Positions 1 through 8,729 of a stretch of 64,000 nucleotides of DNA are shown here, piece after piece (position 1 is the stretch's first letter; every line of letters starts with the position of its first letter). Origin of the DNA: Cupriavidus alkaliphilus (lineage in GTDB: Bacteria > Pseudomonadota > Gammaproteobacteria > Burkholderiales > Burkholderiaceae); NCBI RefSeq assembly GCF_900094595.1, contig NZ_FMAD01000005.1, positions 310,001 to 374,000 on the forward strand. The letters run 5' to 3'. The notes under the pieces were generated by a model. The model did not search any database. It was not told the origin of the DNA and saw only the letters and a program-made list of their open reading frames with translations. The position numbers and the translations under genes are program-made.

Positions 1-1
1 G

Positions 2-496
2 GTGGCGGTCAACCAGGCCATGGGCGGCACGCTCGACAACTTCGGGCCGGCCTTCAAGTATTTCAAGGACCTGCAGAAGAACCAGCCGATCGTGCCCAAG
101 CAGACGGCTTACGCGCGCGTGCTGTCCGGTGAAATTCCGATCCTGCTCGACTACGACTTCAATGCCTATCGCGCCCGCTACAAGGATCACGCCAACGTAG
201 CCTTCGTGATTCCCAGGGAGGGTTCGGTGATCGTTCCCTATGTGATGAGCCTGGTCAACAAGGCGCCGCATGAGGCCGAAGGCCGCAAGGTGCTCGACTT
301 CGTGCTGTCCGACGCCGGCCAGGCGCTGTGGGCCAACGCCTACCTGCGCCCGGTGCGCGCCGGCGTGGTGCCAAAGGAAGTCCAGGCGCGCTTCCTGCCG
401 GCCACGGAATACGCACGGGCCAAGGCGGTGGACTTCGGCAAGATGGCCGACGTGCAGAAAGCGTTCAGCGAGCAGTATCTGAAGGAGGTGCGCTGA
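2..496 (+). CDS. ABC transporter periplasmic substrate-binding protein (C-terminal part)
   Basis: This is the last 164 residues of a family-1 extracellular solute-binding protein; the gene begins before the window, so the true start and signal peptide are not visible. The reading frame is open from base 2. The stretch GSVIVPYVMSLVNKAP followed by LDFVLSDAGQALWANAYLRP is the usual C-terminal lobe of iron/polyamine/aminoethylphosphonate-type binding proteins. In the periplasm it would deliver ligand to the two permeases encoded just downstream. A 116-base gap with a strong hairpin separates it from the first permease, a common arrangement that keeps the binding protein more abundant than the membrane parts. 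The ligand is not identifiable; the phosphoesterase at the end of the operon hints at a phosphorylated compound. Confidence 0.85.
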   Translation: MAVNQAMGGTLDNFGPAFKYFKDLQKNQPIVPKQTAYARVLSGEIPILLDYDFNAYRARYKDHANVAFVIPREGSVIVPYVMSLVNKAPHEAEGRKVLDFVLSDAGQALWANAYLRPVRAGVVPKEVQARFLPATEYARAKAVDFGKMADVQKAFSEQYLKEVR

Positions 497-506
497 CCGG
501 CGATAG

Positions 507-551
507 TGTCTCCCGCCTGAAGGTTGTCTACCCGTAAACCGGGAGACAACC
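507..551 (+). promoter_or_regulatory. Intergenic hairpin with two competing 5' arms
   Basis: Bases 522-534 (GGTTGTCTACCCG) pair with 540-551 (CGGGAGACAACC) with one bulged A. Bases 507-515 (TGTCTCCCG) are also a perfect complement of 540-548, so two mutually exclusive stems share one 3' arm. There is no following T run, so a plain intrinsic terminator is unlikely; an mRNA-stabilising or partial-attenuation role between binding protein and permease is the likely use. Confidence 0.55.
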
Positions 552-612
552 CCGGGCGGCCTCACCAAGCCGGGCACACCATCGCCCATCGCCACTTCAC
601 GCCGGCACTGCC

Positions 613-1431
613 ATGACAAACCGATCCCCCTCCCTCTTCCTGTTCGCCTTGCCGGCACTGGTGGTCTTTCTGGCCTTCTTCTGCCTGCCGATGGCGCGGC
701 TCCTGGCGGTCAGCATCAACGGCGAGCAAGGAGCGGGCGTGTACTGGACCGTGGTCTCCAGTCCGCGCTACCTGCACAGCCTGATGGTCACCGTGCTGCT
801 GTCGGCAGCCGTGACACTGGCCACGCTCGTGATCGCCGGCATATCCGGCACCTTCCTGCAGCGCAACGCAGTGCCTGGCAAATCCGTGCTGGTGGCCATG
901 CTGACCTTTCCGCTGGCGTTTCCCGGCGTGGTGATCGGCTTCATGGTCATCATGCTCGGCGGCCGCAACGGCCTGCTGGCCATGGTCGGCGACAAGCTCG
1001 CCGGCGAGCGCTGGACTTTTGCCTACGGCCTGGCCGGGCTGTTCGTCGGCTATCTGTACTTTTCGATCCCCCGCGTGATCCTGACCGTGATGGCGGCCGT
1101 GGAGAAGCTCGATGCCTCGCTGGAAGAAGCTGCGCGCTCGCTGGGCGCCAGCCCCTGGCGCGTGACGCGCGACGTGATGCTGCCCGCGCTGATGCCGGCC
1201 ATGATCTCCAGCGGCGCGATCTGCTTTGCCACCAGCATGGGGGCGTTCGGTACCGCCTTCACGCTGGCCACGCAGCTCGACGTGCTGCCGCTCACCATCT
1301 ACAACGAGTTCACCAACTACGCCAACTTCGGCATGGCCGCGGCGCTATCCATCCTGCTGGGCACCGTCACCTGGGCCTTGCTGGCGGTCGCGCGCTGGTT
1401 CTCTGGCGACGCCGTGGCCGCAACCGCGTAG
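613..1431 (+). CDS. ABC transporter permease, first subunit
   Basis: A 272-residue inner-membrane permease of the binding-protein-dependent type. The N-terminus is a membrane segment (about residues 6-30), followed by further hydrophobic segments consistent with six crossings. The cytoplasmic EAA loop that contacts the ATPase is visible as EEAARSLGASPWRVTRDVML around residues 173-193. It starts at ATG 613 and is followed after 9 bases by the second permease, so both are co-translated. Family resemblance is to the iron(III)/spermidine/2-aminoethylphosphonate group. Substrate specificity cannot be read from the permease. Confidence 0.9.
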   Translation: MTNRSPSLFLFALPALVVFLAFFCLPMARLLAVSINGEQGAGVYWTVVSSPRYLHSLMVTVLLSAAVTLATLVIAGISGTFLQRNAVPGKSVLVAMLTFPLAFPGVVIGFMVIMLGGRNGLLAMVGDKLAGERWTFAYGLAGLFVGYLYFSIPRVILTVMAAVEKLDASLEEAARSLGASPWRVTRDVMLPALMPAMISSGAICFATSMGAFGTAFTLATQLDVLPLTIYNEFTNYANFGMAAALSILLGTVTWALLAVARWFSGDAVAATA

Positions 1432-1440
1432 GAGCAACCC

Positions 1441-2316
1441 ATGACCTCGATCCATCGCCGCGCCGGCTACTGGCTGCAACTGGCGCTCACGCTGGCGGTC
1501 TGCGCCTTCATGACCGTGCCGGTCGTGCTCTCCGTGCTGGCCGGCCTGACCAACAATATCTTCGTCGGCCTGGAAAGCGGCCTGACCACGCGCTGGCTCG
1601 CGGAAGTCTGGTCGCTCTATCGCAATACCATCTTCCTGTCGCTGCTGATCGCACTGGCCTGCCTTGCCTGCACGCTGGTGCTGGGGGTGCCGGCCGCGTA
1701 TTACATGGCGCTGCGGCGCAACCGCATCACCCGGCTGATCGAGGAACTGCTGATGCTGCCGGTGGCCGTTCCCGGCCTCGCGACCGCGCTTGGCCTGATC
1801 CTGCTCTACGGCACCTGGCAGGCCCTGCGCACGAGCTGGCTGTTTATCCTGATCGGCCACGTACTGTTCACCCTGCCCTTCATGGTGCGCTCGGTACTGG
1901 CCATCCTTTCCGCCATCGACATCCGTACGCTCGAAGACGCCGCCGCCAGCCTCGGCGCCAGCCGCCTGCAGCGCTTTTTTACCGTGGTGCTGCCCAACTG
2001 CCGCCAGGGCATCCTGGCCGGCGCGCTCATGGTCGTCACCTTGTCGGTGGGCGAATTCAACCTGACATGGATGCTGCACACGCCCACCACGCAGACGTTG
2101 CCGGTGGGCCTGGCCGACAGCTATGCCTCGATGCGGCTGGAGATCGGCTCGGCCTACACCATCATCTTCTTCGTCATGATCATTCCGCTGCTGGTGCTGA
2201 TGCAGGCGCTCAGCGCGCTGGGCGCGCGCTCCCGCAAGTACGTTGCCGAAGCAGCGCACGCGCCCGCCGTTGCCGCCGCGCCGGCCAACCCTCATACCGA
2301 GACCCGTCATGCATGA
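1441..2316 (+). CDS. ABC transporter permease, second subunit
   Basis: A 291-residue inner-membrane permease, partner of the preceding gene. An N-terminal membrane segment (about residues 12-35) precedes the transmembrane core, and the EAA loop appears as EDAAASLGASRLQRFF near residues 163-178. The C-terminal 30 residues are alanine-rich and probably disordered. Its stop codon overlaps the start of the ATPase gene (ATG at 2309 lies inside the last codons), which implies translational coupling. With the first permease it would form a heterodimeric channel. Confidence 0.9.
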   Translation: MTSIHRRAGYWLQLALTLAVCAFMTVPVVLSVLAGLTNNIFVGLESGLTTRWLAEVWSLYRNTIFLSLLIALACLACTLVLGVPAAYYMALRRNRITRLIEELLMLPVAVPGLATALGLILLYGTWQALRTSWLFILIGHVLFTLPFMVRSVLAILSAIDIRTLEDAAASLGASRLQRFFTVVLPNCRQGILAGALMVVTLSVGEFNLTWMLHTPTTQTLPVGLADSYASMRLEIGSAYTIIFFVMIIPLLVLMQALSALGARSRKYVAEAAHAPAVAAAPANPHTETRHA

Positions 2317-3367
2317 ACCCACCACCATCAGGCTGCGCCATTGCGGCAAGACGTTTGCCGACGGCACCCTGGCGCTGCAGCCGCTGGATCTCGACATCGG
2401 CGCCGCGGAAACCGTGGTGCTGCTTGGCCCGTCCGGCTGCGGCAAGACCACCACACTGCGCATCATCGCCGGGCTGGAGTATCCCGATGCGGGCGGCGAG
2501 GTCTGGTTCGGCGATAACTGTGTGACCGCGCTGCCGATCGAGCAGCGCGGCGTGGGCATGGTATTCCAGAATTACGCGCTGTTCCCCAACATGACCGTCT
2601 CCGAGAACATCGGCTACGGGCTGCGCGTGCGGCGCGTGGACGCCACCACGCGCCGCCGGCGGGTCGACGACATGCTCGCGATGATGCATCTCGCCCCCTT
2701 CGCCGACCGCCGCGTAAACCAACTCTCAGGTGGCCAGCGTCAGCGCGTGGCGCTCGCCCGCGCCATTGCCGTGCAGCCACGCGTGCTGCTGCTGGACGAG
2801 CCGCTGACCGCGCTCGACGCCAAGCTGCGCGACGCCCTGCGCGCCGACATCAACCAGTTGCTGCGCAGCCTGGGCATCACCGCCGTCTATGTCACGCATG
2901 ACCAGGCCGAGGCCATGGCGCTGGGCGACCGCATTATCGTGATGGACAAGGGCCGCATCGCGCAGACGGGCACGCCGCAGGAAATCTACCGCGCGCCGGC
3001 CAATGCCTTCGTGGCGGATTTCATCGGCACCATGAACCGCCTGCCCGCCGCTGCGGCGGACGGCGCCTGGCGCGTGCCTGGCGGCGTCGTGCCGCGGGCG
3101 CACGGATCCGCGCCGGTGCCGCGCGCCGACCTGATGTTCCGCCCCGAGGATGTGGCGCTGGTGCCTGCGGACGACGCGCATCTGCACGGTAGCGTGGTCA
3201 CCGCCCTTTTTCTTGGCAACTGCACGCGTCTGCTGGTGGAAGTCGGCGCATCCGCGCCCCTGATCGTCGACACCACGCGCCGCGACGACTGGCGCGCCGG
3301 AGACCGCGTCGGCCTGCGCATCGACACCGGCCATCTCATCACCCTTCCCGAAGCCGTGGCAGCATGA
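2309..3367 (+). CDS. ABC transporter ATP-binding protein
   Basis: A 352-residue importer ATPase of the PotA/FbpC/UgpC type. Visible motifs in order are Walker A GPSGCGKTT (near residue 38), Q-loop FQNYALFP, signature LSGGQRQRVALARA, Walker B VLLLDEPLTALD and the switch histidine VTHDQAEAMALGDRI. The last 100 or so residues form the TOBE-type regulatory domain. I chose ATG 2309 because it overlaps the permease stop and begins MHEPTTIRLRHCGK, the normal start of the fold; a longer in-frame reading would run back into the permease. It is followed by a 4-base overlap with the phosphoesterase gene. Confidence 0.93.
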   Translation: MHEPTTIRLRHCGKTFADGTLALQPLDLDIGAAETVVLLGPSGCGKTTTLRIIAGLEYPDAGGEVWFGDNCVTALPIEQRGVGMVFQNYALFPNMTVSENIGYGLRVRRVDATTRRRRVDDMLAMMHLAPFADRRVNQLSGGQRQRVALARAIAVQPRVLLLDEPLTALDAKLRDALRADINQLLRSLGITAVYVTHDQAEAMALGDRIIVMDKGRIAQTGTPQEIYRAPANAFVADFIGTMNRLPAAAADGAWRVPGGVVPRAHGSAPVPRADLMFRPEDVALVPADDAHLHGSVVTALFLGNCTRLLVEVGASAPLIVDTTRRDDWRAGDRVGLRIDTGHLITLPEAVAA

Positions 3368-4218
3368 ACACCGCCCCTTGCCCGACCTACCTGGTCGCCC
3401 ACATCACCGACCTCCACATCAAGGCTGGCGGCAGGCTGTCGTACCGGCTGGTCGACACCGCCGGCGCGCTGCACCGCTGCATCGACACCCTGCTGGCTGC
3501 CCCGCAACAACCCGACGCGGTGATCGTCACCGGCGACCTGGTCGACTTCGGCGCTGAGAGCGAATACCAGTTCCTGCGCGAGATCCTGCAGCGGCTGCCC
3601 ATGCCCGTGCGGCTGCTGCCGGGGAACCACGACAGCCGCGGCGCGTTGCGCCAGGTCTTTGCCGATCACGATTACCTGTTCGCCACCGGCAGCGGCGAAG
3701 ACCCGGTGCATTACAGCATCGACGCGGGCCCGCTGCGGCTGGTGGCGTTCGACTGCACCGTGCCGGGCCAGCCCGGCGGGCGCGTCGATCCCGCCGCGCT
3801 GCCCTGGCTGGAAGCCGCGCTGACTGCCGACCCGGACCGCCCCACCCTGCTGTTGCTGCACCATCCGCCGTTCTTTACCGGCATCGGCCACATGGACGAG
3901 CAGGGCCTGGCCAACGCCGACGCGCTTGAAGCCGTAGTGCGCCGCCACCCGCAAGTCGAACGCGTGCTGTGCGGCCATCTGCATCGGCACATCACGCGCC
4001 GCTTCGGCGGCACGGTCGCAATGACAGCGCCCGGTCCGGCGCACCAGGTGGCGCTGGACCTGGACCGGCATGCTCCGTCGCGATTTCGCATGGAGCCACC
4101 GGGCTACCTGCTGCACTGGTGGCATCCCGCGCACGGACTGGTGACACATGCGGCAGCAATCGGCGACTATGGGGCAGCGCATCCGTTCTTTGATGCGCAG
4201 GGCAAGCTGATCGACTAG
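3364..4218 (+). CDS. Metallophosphoesterase, CpdA-like phosphodiesterase
   Basis: A 284-residue cytoplasmic class III phosphodiesterase. The five metal-binding blocks are present: ITDLHI at the N-terminus, GDLVD, GNHD, LLLHHPP and CGHLHRH. This family, which includes 3',5'-cAMP phosphodiesterase CpdA, hydrolyses phosphodiesters with two divalent metals. The start overlaps the ATPase stop by four bases (ATGA), so it is the last gene of the ABC operon. That placement suggests it acts on the imported ligand, for example a glycerophosphodiester or another phosphate diester, rather than on cAMP; this is inference from context. Confidence 0.85.
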   Translation: MNTAPCPTYLVAHITDLHIKAGGRLSYRLVDTAGALHRCIDTLLAAPQQPDAVIVTGDLVDFGAESEYQFLREILQRLPMPVRLLPGNHDSRGALRQVFADHDYLFATGSGEDPVHYSIDAGPLRLVAFDCTVPGQPGGRVDPAALPWLEAALTADPDRPTLLLLHHPPFFTGIGHMDEQGLANADALEAVVRRHPQVERVLCGHLHRHITRRFGGTVAMTAPGPAHQVALDLDRHAPSRFRMEPPGYLLHWWHPAHGLVTHAAAIGDYGAAHPFFDAQGKLID

Positions 4219-4451
4219 CGGTCATTGTCTGGCAGGCCCTGGGGGTCTGGTGAAGCCGGCGGCCTGAAGCACTGAAGGGCTATGCCGCGCTGTTCATGCC
4301 TGTGGCAAGTTCAGGAATCGTGAAGAGCGGGATTGGCTGAACCGCACCGCTCCCCCGGCGGCGGCATCCGATGCCGGCGCTCGCGTACCCCCGGATACTG
4401 CCGCCTCCCTCGCCGGGGCGTGTAAACTGCTGGCTTTTTAAACCCGGCGGT

Positions 4452-5198
4452 ATGTCCCAAGAGCCCCGGCGCACAGGTTTCAGCGGTCCGGCGCTAGTCC
4501 GGCTGCTGGCGCGCCTGACCGACGCCGACGTCCCACCTCCTGTAATGTCGCTTTCCGGCCAGCTGAGCCAATGGCTGGGCTGGCCGGATGCCATCGCCCT
4601 GTCGGCCGCGTTGAAAGCCGGGCCGCCCGCGGTACCGGCCGTCGCACATGCCTCCGGCGCCACCGCTGAAGCGCAGGAATGCGCGCGCGTGCGGGCCCGG
4701 CTGGCCGGCGCCATTGCCGAAGACACGGCGCCAGGCGGCCGCAGGCGCGGCCCGTCGCGCCCGTCGGCACTGCCCGACCCGGTCGATGCGCAGGTCGACT
4801 ACGCCGTCCATCGCCAGCGTTACCTGACGTTGCAGCAGGCCATGGAAACCGCCATCGGCAGCCTGCGCGCAAGCCTGCGCGCCGCGCTGTCGGCGCGCAG
4901 GCCGGCCATGGCCAAGCTGGCCATGGTCGACGCGGCGATGGAGCGCGCGCTCGGCGCGCGCGAGCAAAGCCTGCTGGGCGCGGTGCCGAATCTGCTGGAA
5001 CCGCACTTCCAGCGCCTGCGCCAGGCCGAAGCCGCAGCGCTGGCGGACCAGGCCCAGGCAGCAGGACAAGCCGCGGCGGCGCGTCCCGGCGCATGGCTGG
5101 GCGTGTTCCGCAAGGATATGCAGAGCGTATTGCTCGCCGAACTCGAGATCCGCTGGCAGCCCGTCGAAGGCCTGCTGGTGGCGCTGCAAGACAGCTAA
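4452..5198 (+). CDS. DUF3348-family protein, first gene of channel-like operon
   Basis: A 248-residue soluble protein that I match from memory to the DUF3348 family, found mainly in Burkholderiales. It is rich in Ala, Arg and Gln, with no signal peptide or membrane segment. The middle (about residues 115-215) is predicted helical and contains VDYAVHRQRYLTLQQAME, with long alanine-rich helices after it. I place the start at ATG 4452 (MSQEPRRTGF); a longer reading begins with a low-complexity stretch unlike the family. It is followed after 10 bases by the DUF802 gene. No function is known; the position suggests an accessory or cytoplasmic partner of the channel proteins. Confidence 0.75.
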   Translation: MSQEPRRTGFSGPALVRLLARLTDADVPPPVMSLSGQLSQWLGWPDAIALSAALKAGPPAVPAVAHASGATAEAQECARVRARLAGAIAEDTAPGGRRRGPSRPSALPDPVDAQVDYAVHRQRYLTLQQAMETAIGSLRASLRAALSARRPAMAKLAMVDAAMERALGAREQSLLGAVPNLLEPHFQRLRQAEAAALADQAQAAGQAAAARPGAWLGVFRKDMQSVLLAELEIRWQPVEGLLVALQDS

Positions 5199-5208
5199 CC
5201 CGGACATC

Positions 5209-8085
5209 ATGACCCGATACTTATCCCATATTGTTGCGTTCCTGGCGGGCCTGGCGGTCGTCTGCTGGATTGGCGCGGGCTATGCCGGCACCAATTTCCT
5301 GGCCCTGGTCGTCACCCTGCTGATCGGCGGCTTCTACGTGGGCGGCGCGCTGGAACTGCTGCGCTACCGCCAGGCCACCGCCACGCTGGCGCAGGCCCTG
5401 GCCGGCCTGGCCGAAGCCCCGGCCAGCCTTGGCGGCTGGCTGGAACGCCTGCACCCGAGCCTGCGCGACAGCGTGCGCCTGCGCGTCGAAGGCGAGCGCG
5501 TCGGCCTGCCCGGCCCCGCGCTGACGCCCTACCTGGTCGGGCTGCTGGTGCTGCTGGGCATGCTCGGCACGTTCCTCGGCATGGTGGCCACCTTGCGCGG
5601 CACCGGCATCGCGCTGGAAGGCGCCACCGACCTGCAGGCGATCCGCGCTTCGCTGGCGGCGCCGGTCAAGGGGCTGGGCTTTGCCTTCGGCACCTCGGTC
5701 GCGGGCGTGGCGACCTCGGCCATGCTGGGCCTGCTGTCGGCACTGTGCCGGCGCGAGCGCATCCAGGCCGCGCAGGCGCTCGACGCCCGCATCGCCACCA
5801 CGCTGCGCAGCTACTCGCGCGGCCACCAGCGCGACGAAGCCTTGCGGCTGCTGCAGCGCCAGGCCGACGTAATGCCGGCGCTGGCCGAGCAGATGCAGGC
5901 CATGATGCATGCCATGGCACAGCAGAACGACGCCCTGGCGGAACGCCTGGCGGCCAGCCAGGCCGCGTTCCACGCCAACACCGAGACAGTCTATGCGCGC
6001 CTGGCGTCATCGGTGAAGCAATCGCTGAAGGACAGCATTGCCGACAGCGCCCGCGCCGCGGGTGCCGCGATCCAGCCCGCGGTGGACGCGACCATGGCCG
6101 GCCTGGCCCGCGAAACCACGGCCCTGCGCGACACCGTCACGCAGGCGGTGCAACAGCATCTGGACGGCGTTTCGAGCCGGTTCGAGAACGCGACCGCCGG
6201 TGTCGCGGATACCTGGCACCAGGCGCTCGCCGGCCATCAGCGCACCAGTGAGGCGCTGGCGGCGGACCTGCGCACTTCGCTCGATGGCTTCAGCCAGACC
6301 TTCGAACAACGCTCGGCGAGCCTGCTGGACGGTGTCGCCAGCCGCTTCGACTCGGTCGCGGCCAGCACCGCCGAAGCCTGGCGCGAGGCGCTGTCGCAAC
6401 AACAGCAGGCCGGCGAAAAGCTGGCCGGCGACAACCAGCAAGCGCTGGCCGCCGCCGCGGCAACGTTCAGCGAGCACGCCGCGGCGCTGGTGCGCACCGT
6501 GGACGCCTCGCATGCCGGCCTGCAGGCACAGCTGGCCGCGCAGGACGCGCAGCGCCTGTCGGCCTGGGCCGACACGCTCGGCGGCATGACGGCCACCCTG
6601 CGCCAGCAGCTGGAACAACTGAACGCGCATACCGTCAGCCGCCACGACGAAATCAGCGCCACGCTGGCGCGGAACGTGCGCGAGGTCTCGGCGCAGACGC
6701 AGGCGCATGCCAGCAGCACGCTGGCCGAAATCGACCGCCTGGTGCAGGCCGCTGCCGAAGCGCCGAAGGCCGCCGTCGCGCTGCAGGCAGAACTGGCGTC
6801 GCGCGATGAAGCGCGCTTTGCCGCATGGGCCGATACGCTTGGCAGCATCACGGCATCGCTGCGCCAGGAATGGCAGCAGCTGAACGCGCACACGCTCGCG
6901 CGCCAGGATGAAATCAGCGCGACGCTGGCGCAGAGCGTACAAGCGATCTCCGCGCAGACGCAGGCGCATGCCAGCCGCACCCTCGCGGAAATCGACCGCC
7001 TGGTACAGGCCGCCTCGGAAGCGCCTAAGGCCGCGGTCGCGCTGCAGGCAGAACTGGCCGAGCGCGATGAAGCGCGCTTCGCCGGCTGGACCGAGACCCT
7101 TGGCAGCATCGCCGCGACGCTGCGCCAGCAATGGGAGCAGTCCAGCGCGCACGCCGCCGCGCGCCAGCAGGAAGTCTGCGAGGCGCTGGCACAGACCGCG
7201 CGCGCGATTTCGACCGAAACGCAGGCGCACGCCAGCACCACCCTCGCCGAGATCGACCGCCTGGTCCAGGCCGCAGCCGAGGCGCCGAAGGCCGCCACCG
7301 CCCTGCAGGCGGAACTGGTGGCGCAGGACGCGCAACGCCTGGCCGCCTGGACCGAAACGCTGGGCACCATGGCGGCTTCGCTGCGCGGCGAATGGGAACG
7401 GTCCAGCGCGCACGCCACCGCGCGCCAGCAAGAGATCTGCGAAACGCTGGCCGTCACCGCGCGCGACATGGCGGCGCAGGCCCAGGCCCAGGCCACCGGC
7501 ACCGTCGCAGAAGTCTCGCGCCTGCTGCAGGCCGCGAGCGAAGCGCCCCGCGCCGCCGCCGAAGTCATTGCGCAGCTGCGCGAGAAGCTGACCGAGGGCA
7601 TGGCGCGCGACCACGCCATGCTGGAAGAACGCAGCCGCATGATGGAAACGCTGGGCACGCTGCTTGACGCCGTCAACCACGCCTCCACCGAGCAGCGCAC
7701 CGCGGTCGACACGCTGGTCGCCACCACCGCAGACCTGCTCGAGCGCGTCGGCAGCCGCTTCACCGACAAGGTCGAGTCCGAGACCGGCAAGCTTACCGAT
7801 ATCGCCGCGCAGGTCACCGGCAGCGCGGTCGAGGTGGCCAGCCTGGGCGAGGCCTTCGGCGTGGCGGTGCAGCTGTTCAGCGAATCGAACGGCAAGCTGA
7901 TCGACCACCTGCAGCGCATCGAGGCCGCGCTCGACAAGTCGATGACGCGCAGCGACGAGCAACTGGCCTACTACGTGGCACAGGCGCGCGAGGTGGTCGA
8001 CCTGAGCATGCTGTCGCAGAAGCAGATCCTGGAAGACCTGCAGCTGCGCGCAGCCCGGCAGGCACCCAGCGCAGAGGCGGCATGA
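5209..8085 (+). CDS. DUF802 protein: MotA/TolQ-like membrane domain with long repeat tail
   Basis: A 958-residue protein in two parts. Residues 1-200 carry four hydrophobic segments (about 6-28, 30-52, 103-125 and 148-175). The third reads LVLLGMLGTFLGMVATL and the fourth GFAFGTSVAGVATSAMLGLL, the pattern of the two pore helices of MotA/TolQ/ExbB proton channels. The remaining 750 residues form a charged, alanine-rich helical tail. Residues 438-785 are four tandem copies of an 87-residue unit (DUF802 repeats as I recall the family). The stop overlaps the start of the OmpA gene (ATGA), implying coupled production. It resembles the tailed ZorA subunit of Zorya in plan, but I make no claim of defence function. 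Confidence 0.8.
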   Translation: MTRYLSHIVAFLAGLAVVCWIGAGYAGTNFLALVVTLLIGGFYVGGALELLRYRQATATLAQALAGLAEAPASLGGWLERLHPSLRDSVRLRVEGERVGLPGPALTPYLVGLLVLLGMLGTFLGMVATLRGTGIALEGATDLQAIRASLAAPVKGLGFAFGTSVAGVATSAMLGLLSALCRRERIQAAQALDARIATTLRSYSRGHQRDEALRLLQRQADVMPALAEQMQAMMHAMAQQNDALAERLAASQAAFHANTETVYARLASSVKQSLKDSIADSARAAGAAIQPAVDATMAGLARETTALRDTVTQAVQQHLDGVSSRFENATAGVADTWHQALAGHQRTSEALAADLRTSLDGFSQTFEQRSASLLDGVASRFDSVAASTAEAWREALSQQQQAGEKLAGDNQQALAAAAATFSEHAAALVRTVDASHAGLQAQLAAQDAQRLSAWADTLGGMTATLRQQLEQLNAHTVSRHDEISATLARNVREVSAQTQAHASSTLAEIDRLVQAAAEAPKAAVALQAELASRDEARFAAWADTLGSITASLRQEWQQLNAHTLARQDEISATLAQSVQAISAQTQAHASRTLAEIDRLVQAASEAPKAAVALQAELAERDEARFAGWTETLGSIAATLRQQWEQSSAHAAARQQEVCEALAQTARAISTETQAHASTTLAEIDRLVQAAAEAPKAATALQAELVAQDAQRLAAWTETLGTMAASLRGEWERSSAHATARQQEICETLAVTARDMAAQAQAQATGTVAEVSRLLQAASEAPRAAAEVIAQLREKLTEGMARDHAMLEERSRMMETLGTLLDAVNHASTEQRTAVDTLVATTADLLERVGSRFTDKVESETGKLTDIAAQVTGSAVEVASLGEAFGVAVQLFSESNGKLIDHLQRIEAALDKSMTRSDEQLAYYVAQAREVVDLSMLSQKQILEDLQLRAARQAPSAEAA
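6520..7563 (+). repeat. Four tandem in-frame 261-bp repeats within the DUF802 gene
   Basis: Unit starts (CTGCAGGC) fall at 6520, 6781, 7042 and 7303, exactly 261 bases apart, encoding 87 residues each. Each unit has the order LQAEL, W-TLG, LR-EW or LRQQ, ARQ-E, then TLAEIDRLVQAA-EAPKAA. Copies 2 and 3 are closest; copies 1 and 4 have drifted. The regular length points to expansion by unequal recombination under selection for a fixed tail period. Confidence 0.95.
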
Positions 8086-8729
8086 GAGAGGAACTCGACG
8101 CCGGCGTTGAGCCCACCGTGCCGGCCTGGGCGGTCTTCGGCGACCTGATGTCGGTGCTGCTGGGCGCGTTCGTGCTGGTGCTGCTGGGGGTCATCGGCGT
8201 GCAGATGGAGCTGTCGGCGCGGCTGGAAGCCGAGGTGAAACAGCGCCAGGAAGAAGCCCAGCGCCGAGAGACACTGGAAAAGGCGCTGGCCGGCCCGCTC
8301 GCCGCCGGGCGCGTGACGCTGGTAAACGGGCGCATCGGCATCAGCGGCAGCGTGCTGTTCGCGCTGAATTCCGCCGAACTGCAGCCCGAGGGCCGCGACC
8401 TGCTCAGGAGCCTGGCCCAGCCGCTGTCGGCCTACCTGCGCAGCCGCGACGAGATCCTGATGGTCAGCGGCTTTACCGATGACCAGCAGGTGCGCGAGGG
8501 CAACCGGCGCTTTGCCGACAACTGGGAACTGTCGGCGCAGCGCGCCCTGACCGTGACCCGCACGCTGATCGATGCGGGCATCCCGCCGTCGTCGGTGTTC
8601 TCGGCCGCGTTCGGCTCGCAACAGCCGGTCACCCCGAATGCCGACGCCGCCGGCCGCGCCAAGAACCGGCGCGTGGAAATCTCGCCGGTGCCGCGCGTGA
8701 CCACCGGCACGGTGAAGGCGCATGGCTGA
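8082..8729 (+). CDS. MotB/ZorB-like OmpA-domain protein
   Basis: A 215-residue protein with a single N-terminal membrane helix and a C-terminal OmpA peptidoglycan-binding domain. The helix begins VPAWAVFGDLMSVLLGAF; Asp21 in GDLM sits where MotB and ZorB carry the proton-binding aspartate. A short helical linker (residues 40-65) leads to the OmpA domain (about 85-205), with NWELSAQRALTVTRTL and the final NRRVEI motif. Together with the preceding protein it makes a plausible ion-driven stator anchored to the cell wall. The start overlaps the previous stop by four bases and the end overlaps the next gene by eight. Confidence 0.88.
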   Translation: MREELDAGVEPTVPAWAVFGDLMSVLLGAFVLVLLGVIGVQMELSARLEAEVKQRQEEAQRRETLEKALAGPLAAGRVTLVNGRIGISGSVLFALNSAELQPEGRDLLRSLAQPLSAYLRSRDEILMVSGFTDDQQVREGNRRFADNWELSAQRALTVTRTLIDAGIPPSSVFSAAFGSQQPVTPNADAAGRAKNRRVEISPVPRVTTGTVKAHG

